From RGIG8745 sp964554265 (GTDB taxonomy: Bacteria; Bacteroidota; Bacteroidia; Bacteroidales; Bacteroidaceae): a DNA stretch of 34,552 nt. The stretch covers positions 1-34,552 of the forward strand of contig CAZKOB010000022.1 in assembly GCA_964554265.1 (NCBI GenBank). The letters are read 5' to 3'. Shown piece after piece: positions 30,966 through 34,552 of the stretch; the first letter of the stretch is position 1; every line of letters begins with the position of its first letter. The position numbers were made by a program, and so were the translations under genes. A model generated the notes under the pieces. That model saw only the letters and a program-made list of their open reading frames with translations. It ran no database searches and had not been told where the DNA came from.

Positions 30966-33647
30966 ATGGAATTAGCCAGTAAATACACTCCACAGGATGT
31001 TGAAGGAAAGTGGTACCAATATTGGACAGACCACAAGCTTTTCAGCTCTAAGCCTGACGGCCGTGAGCCTTATACCATCGTTATTCCGCCACCAAACGTG
31101 ACGGGAGTTTTGCACATGGGCCACATGCTCAATGAGACGATTCAGGACATACTCGTCAGAAAGGCGAGGATGGACGGAAAGAATGCTTGTTGGGTGCCGG
31201 GTACAGATCATGCTTCTATTGCGACTGAGGCAAAGGTGGTGAACAGACTTGCAGAGAAAGGTATAAAGAAGAATGATCTTACACGTGAGGAGTTTCTCAA
31301 ATATGCATGGGAATGGACTGACGAGCATGGAGGCATTATCCTGAAGCAGTTGCGCCGTCTGGGGGCCAGCTGCGATTGGGACAGAACTGCATTCACGATG
31401 GATGAAGTGCGTTCAAAGAGTGTCATCAAGGTGTTTGTTGACCTTTATCGCAAAGGACTTATTTATCGTGGTGTGAGAATGGTCAACTGGGACCCTAAAG
31501 CCATGACGGCACTCAGCGATGAGGAGGTTATATATAAGGAGGAACATTCGAAGCTGTATTATCTCAGATATTATGTGGATGGAGACTGTCGTGCCGATAA
31601 TGTGGCCGAAGGTTGTGTCGTGCACAAGGACGCAGAGGGAAAATGCTATGCCGTGGTTGCCACCACACGTCCTGAAACCATCATGGGAGATACGGCAATG
31701 TGTATTAATCCGAAAGATCCGAAGAACCGTTGGCTGTCGGGCAAGAAGGTTATCGTTCCGCTTGTGAACCGTGTGGTTCCTGTGATAGAAGATGATTATG
31801 TAGATGTGGAGTTTGGTACGGGATGTCTTAAAGTGACTCCGGCGCATGATGTCAATGACTATATGCTTGGTGACAAGCATAATCTGGAGAGCATTGATAT
31901 TTTCAATGACAACGGAACTCTTTCTGAGGCTGCCGGAATGTATGTAGGTATGGACCGCTTTGAAGTAAGACGGTTGATAGAGAAGGACCTTGCTGCTGCC
32001 GGATTGCTTGAGAAAGTGGAAGACTATACGAATAAGGTGGGATGTTCGGAACGCACCGGTGTACCTATCGAACCGAAACTCTCGATGCAGTGGTTCCTTT
32101 CGATGCGCCATTTTGCTGACATGGCTCTTCCGCCGGTAATGAATGATGAAATAAAATTCTATCCTGCAAAATATAAGGTTACATACAAGAACTGGCTTGA
32201 GAATATCAAAGACTGGTGCATAAGTCGGCAGTTGTGGTGGGGACACCGTATACCGGCATACTATCTGCCGCAGGGAGGTTTTGTTGTGGCCGAGACTATA
32301 GAGGAGGCGCTTCGTCTTGCTAAAGAGAAGACTGGAGACGAAACGCTGGCTGAGGCAGACTTGCGTCAGGAAGAAGATGCGCTTGACACTTGGTTTTCTT
32401 CATGGCTATGGCCTATAAGCTTGTTTGATGGAATCAATAATCCGAGAAATGAGGAACTGGATTATTACTATCCGACATGTGACCTTGTGACGGGACCGGA
32501 CATTATTTTCTTCTGGGTGGCACGTATGATTATGGCCGGATATGAATATCAGGGAAAGATGCCGTTCCGCAATGTGTATTTTACGGGTATTGTGCGTGAT
32601 AATCTTGGCCGGAAGATGTCGAAACAACTTGGAAATTCTCCGGACCCTCTGTTGCTGATAGATCAGTATGGAGCTGATGGTGTGCGCATGGGAATGTTGC
32701 TTGCGGCTCCTGCCGGAAACGATATTCTGTTTGACGAATCTCTGTGTAAGCAGGGATTGGGATTCTGCAATAAGATATGGAATGCTTTCCGTCTTGTGAA
32801 AGGATGGGAAGTCGCAGACGCGGAACAGCCTGAAAGTTCACATATCGCAGTAAGATGGTTTGATGCAAAAATAAAGGAAGCTTGCACCGAAATTGAGGAC
32901 CTTTTCTCAAAATACCGCCTGAGTGAGGCCTTGATGTCGGTGTTCAAGCTCTTTACCGATGAGTTTTCGGGATGGTATCTTGAAATGGTGAAGCCGGCAT
33001 ATATGAAACCGATAGACCGTGCCACTTATTCTGATACATTGCGTTTCTTTGACATCTTGATGAAGGTCATACATCCGTTCATGCCGTTTATCACGGAAGA
33101 AATATGGCAGAATATTTACGACAGGAAGGACGGAGAAAGCATTATGGTTGAGAACCTTAAGCTTGCGGCGATGACTGATGAGGAGAGGATGATTGTGGCT
33201 GATGTGGAGGTGATGAAGAATATTGTTGCCGGTGTGCGTGCTGTCCGTAACCGGAAAAATATTGCACCAAAGGAACCATTGCTTCTTGAAATGGTAGGAG
33301 AAAATCCTTTGGAGCATCTTTCTTCTTTGGTTGTGAAAATGGCTAATTTGTCGGAAATGAAAATTGTAGAGCAAAAGGGTGACGGTTCGTCTGCATTCAT
33401 GGTCGGTACCACAGAATTTGCAGTGCCTTTGGGTTCGCTGATCGACAAGGATGCGGAACTTAAGAAAATGGAGGGCGAATTGGCACACCTTGAAGGTTTC
33501 CTGTTTGGAGTGAAGAAGAAGTTGCAGAATGAGAAATTTGTGGCACACGCACCGGCTCAAGTTGTGGAGCTAGAACGAAAGAAGCAGTGTGATGCGGAAA
33601 CAAAGATTGCTGCTCTTAAGGAAAGTATAGCAAGGCTTTTGCAATAG
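30966..33647 (+). CDS. valS: Valine--tRNA ligase
   Basis: An 893-aa class I aminoacyl-tRNA synthetase that charges tRNA-Val. It has HMGH in PPPNVTGVLHMGHML (about 42-56; HIGH motif), a CP1 editing domain (VATTRPETIMGDTAMCINP, later CLKVTPAHDVNDY), KMSKQ in LGRKMSKQLGNSPDP (about 549; KMSKS motif), an anticodon-binding domain (FMPFITEEIWQ) and a C-terminal coiled coil (about 830-893, ELKKMEGELAHLEGFLFGVK). Length and motifs are normal for Bacteroidales ValS. The ATG at 30966 starts the family sequence MELASKYTPQDVEGKWYQYW. It appears monocistronic, with a strong terminator downstream. Confidence 0.97.
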   Translation: MELASKYTPQDVEGKWYQYWTDHKLFSSKPDGREPYTIVIPPPNVTGVLHMGHMLNETIQDILVRKARMDGKNACWVPGTDHASIATEAKVVNRLAEKGIKKNDLTREEFLKYAWEWTDEHGGIILKQLRRLGASCDWDRTAFTMDEVRSKSVIKVFVDLYRKGLIYRGVRMVNWDPKAMTALSDEEVIYKEEHSKLYYLRYYVDGDCRADNVAEGCVVHKDAEGKCYAVVATTRPETIMGDTAMCINPKDPKNRWLSGKKVIVPLVNRVVPVIEDDYVDVEFGTGCLKVTPAHDVNDYMLGDKHNLESIDIFNDNGTLSEAAGMYVGMDRFEVRRLIEKDLAAAGLLEKVEDYTNKVGCSERTGVPIEPKLSMQWFLSMRHFADMALPPVMNDEIKFYPAKYKVTYKNWLENIKDWCISRQLWWGHRIPAYYLPQGGFVVAETIEEALRLAKEKTGDETLAEADLRQEEDALDTWFSSWLWPISLFDGINNPRNEELDYYYPTCDLVTGPDIIFFWVARMIMAGYEYQGKMPFRNVYFTGIVRDNLGRKMSKQLGNSPDPLLLIDQYGADGVRMGMLLAAPAGNDILFDESLCKQGLGFCNKIWNAFRLVKGWEVADAEQPESSHIAVRWFDAKIKEACTEIEDLFSKYRLSEALMSVFKLFTDEFSGWYLEMVKPAYMKPIDRATYSDTLRFFDILMKVIHPFMPFITEEIWQNIYDRKDGESIMVENLKLAAMTDEERMIVADVEVMKNIVAGVRAVRNRKNIAPKEPLLLEMVGENPLEHLSSLVVKMANLSEMKIVEQKGDGSSAFMVGTTEFAVPLGSLIDKDAELKKMEGELAHLEGFLFGVKKKLQNEKFVAHAPAQVVELERKKQCDAETKIAALKESIARLLQ

Positions 33648-33743
33648 CTAATAGTGTGTATACCTCTTATTAAGGACCTGTTGGAGGTTGTTTGTTGTAT
33701 GGCTTTTTTGTATGGTCAGTGACAACATCTTGTAATTAATATG

Positions 33744-33792
33744 AAGAGCCATATCAAACTCTGTGTGTGGAGTTAATGATATGGCTCTTTTA
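33744..33792 (+). terminator. Terminator after valS
   Basis: AAGAGCCATATCA (33744-33756) pairs perfectly with TGATATGGCTCTT (33777-33789), extended inward by AACTC/GAGTT, and is followed by TTTAT. Its near-symmetry with flanking A and T may let it work in both directions for the facing gene at 33980. The rest of 33648-33979 shows no gene. Confidence 0.85.
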
Positions 33793-33979
33793 TATGTTGA
33801 GGGGACATTGAAAAATTAGTGGTGTAAATTGAAAATAGAACTTGCTTTTACTTGTTTATAGTTAATTCTAATAAAGTTGCATAGAACAGTATTCTTTTTC
33901 TCAATTTATGCGAACAGGCCGAAACGAGTTCTCAAAATGTTATGGATGTAGAGACGGAATGACTTCTTGTAGTGTATCT

Positions 33980-34552
33980 TTACCTTATCAGTTCAGCGAC
34001 TTTTTCGCGTAGTTTTTCTCCACGTAAATCTTTGGCCACGATAATACCTTTATTGTTGATAAGCATTGTACAAGGGATGGAGTTGACATCATACAGACGT
34101 CCGGCAGCATTGTTCCAGCCTTTTAGATCCGACAATTGAGGCCATGTGATATTGAGTTTGTTGATGGCAGACTTCCAACTTTCGATGTCATTATCAAAAG
34201 ACACACCTATCACTTCAAGTCCGAGAGGCTTGAATTCATCGTAGATAGCAACGACATTTGGCATTTCCTGACGGCATGGGCCGCACCAACTTGCCCAAAA
34301 GTCAACAAGTACTAATTTGTGCCCCTGCATGAGTTGCGACAATGATTTGTCTTCACCTTCCGGAGTTTGCAAGGTGAAGTCTTTGTATGCAGAACCAACA
34401 GAAATGCTATTGGTTGATGGTTCTTCGTCTACTGTGGTTTCAGATGGGACCTTTGTATAGGTTTTCTCTACCGGAATGTTCGACTCTCTTGTATTGCTAC
34501 TGCAGGCTGTAGACAGTGCTGTAATGGCTGAAATTAGAAATACGGATTTTTT
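33980..34552 (-). CDS. TlpA-like thioredoxin-fold lipoprotein (5' end cut by window)
   Basis: The frame stays open to the right edge and covers 190 residues. It begins KKSVFLISAITALSTAC, a lipoprotein signal with its lipid-bearing cysteine, so probably only the initiating Met lies outside. After a linker rich in T, S and E (about 20-50) comes a TlpA/ResA-like domain: DFTLQTPEGEDKSLSQLMQG, the active site FWASWCGPCRQEMP (CxxC), VIGVSFDNDIESW and the cis-proline region NSIPCTMLINNKG. Such proteins reduce disulfides in the periplasm, for example during cytochrome c maturation. The cysteine before TMLI, next to the cis-Pro, is not universal. Annotating only from the TTG at 34372 would miss the signal. 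Confidence 0.88.
   Translation of the reverse strand, partial: KKSVFLISAITALSTACSSNTRESNIPVEKTYTKVPSETTVDEEPSTNSISVGSAYKDFTLQTPEGEDKSLSQLMQGHKLVLVDFWASWCGPCRQEMPNVVAIYDEFKPLGLEVIGVSFDNDIESWKSAINKLNITWPQLSDLKGWNNAAGRLYDVNSIPCTMLINNKGIIVAKDLRGEKLREKVAELIR

Noticed and set aside
1..34552. tRNA, rRNA or riboswitch genes
   Set aside because: No TPsiC-like GGTTCGAATCC block, rRNA signature or recognisable riboswitch core was found by eye in the gaps.

Overview
The window looks like chromosome from a gut- or oral-type Bacteroidales bacterium (Bacteroides/Phocaeicola/Prevotella group). The protein families are typical of that order: the GGGtGRT protein with its IscU/NifU-like partner, a sigma-54 activator followed by LptE, a TPR protein and SecG, a HU-CCDC81/SPOR protein, and DUF4421, DUF4886 and DUF3298 proteins. 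Several genes are preceded by the Bacteroidetes -7 box TAnnTTTG, in three cases with a TTG about 19-20 bases upstream. Most genes are ordinary core or housekeeping functions. The unusual content lies in the long gene-free stretches.

Layout. 1-220 is a degenerate 44-bp tandem repeat. 225-1604 (-) is a MATE exporter and 1999-3096 (-) a DUF4421 outer-membrane protein. 3268-4997 (-) is a two-gene operon (IscU-like protein, then GGGtGRT protein) with a clear promoter and terminator. 4998-6533 has no gene and holds the first copy of a long non-coding repeat plus a MITE-like element with 51-bp inverted ends. 6534-11197 (-) is a TolC - adaptor - ATPase - permease (MacAB-TolC-type) efflux operon. 11198-11896 has no gene and carries a 21-bp x4 tandem repeat and a 7-1-7 palindrome. 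11897-14334 (+) is a Zn/Cd/Pb-type P1B ATPase with a Fur-family regulator. 14801-18334 holds a secreted carboxymuconolactone decarboxylase/cupin fusion, an alpha/beta hydrolase, a divergent PAS/LuxR regulator and a sugar O-acetyltransferase. 18335-19671 is gene-free (repeat copy 2). 19672-27942 (+) is a dense run: RsiV-like lipoprotein, RsmG, metallo-hydrolase, CapA-like protein, sigma-54 activator, LptE, TPR protein, SecG, HU/SPOR membrane protein, zinc-ribbon/FHA protein. 27943-30965 is decayed: an inverted fragment of the long repeat, a frameshifted DUF4886 gene, an IS110 transposase remnant and repeat copy 3. 30966-33647 (+) is valS, followed by a terminator. A TlpA-like lipoprotein (-) runs off the right edge.

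The most notable observation is the family of roughly 0.75-0.9 kb intergenic repeats (copies near 5310, 18447 and 29960, plus an inverted fragment near 28051). They have no conserved reading frame. Conserved hairpin arms and a central module of TTTTCAAGGTGAACGAAA units recur, and in copy 3 the spacer of that module lies in the opposite orientation. I do not recognise it as a named element. It could be a non-autonomous mobile element, a structured RNA or a recombination substrate. No rRNA, tRNA or CRISPR array was seen.
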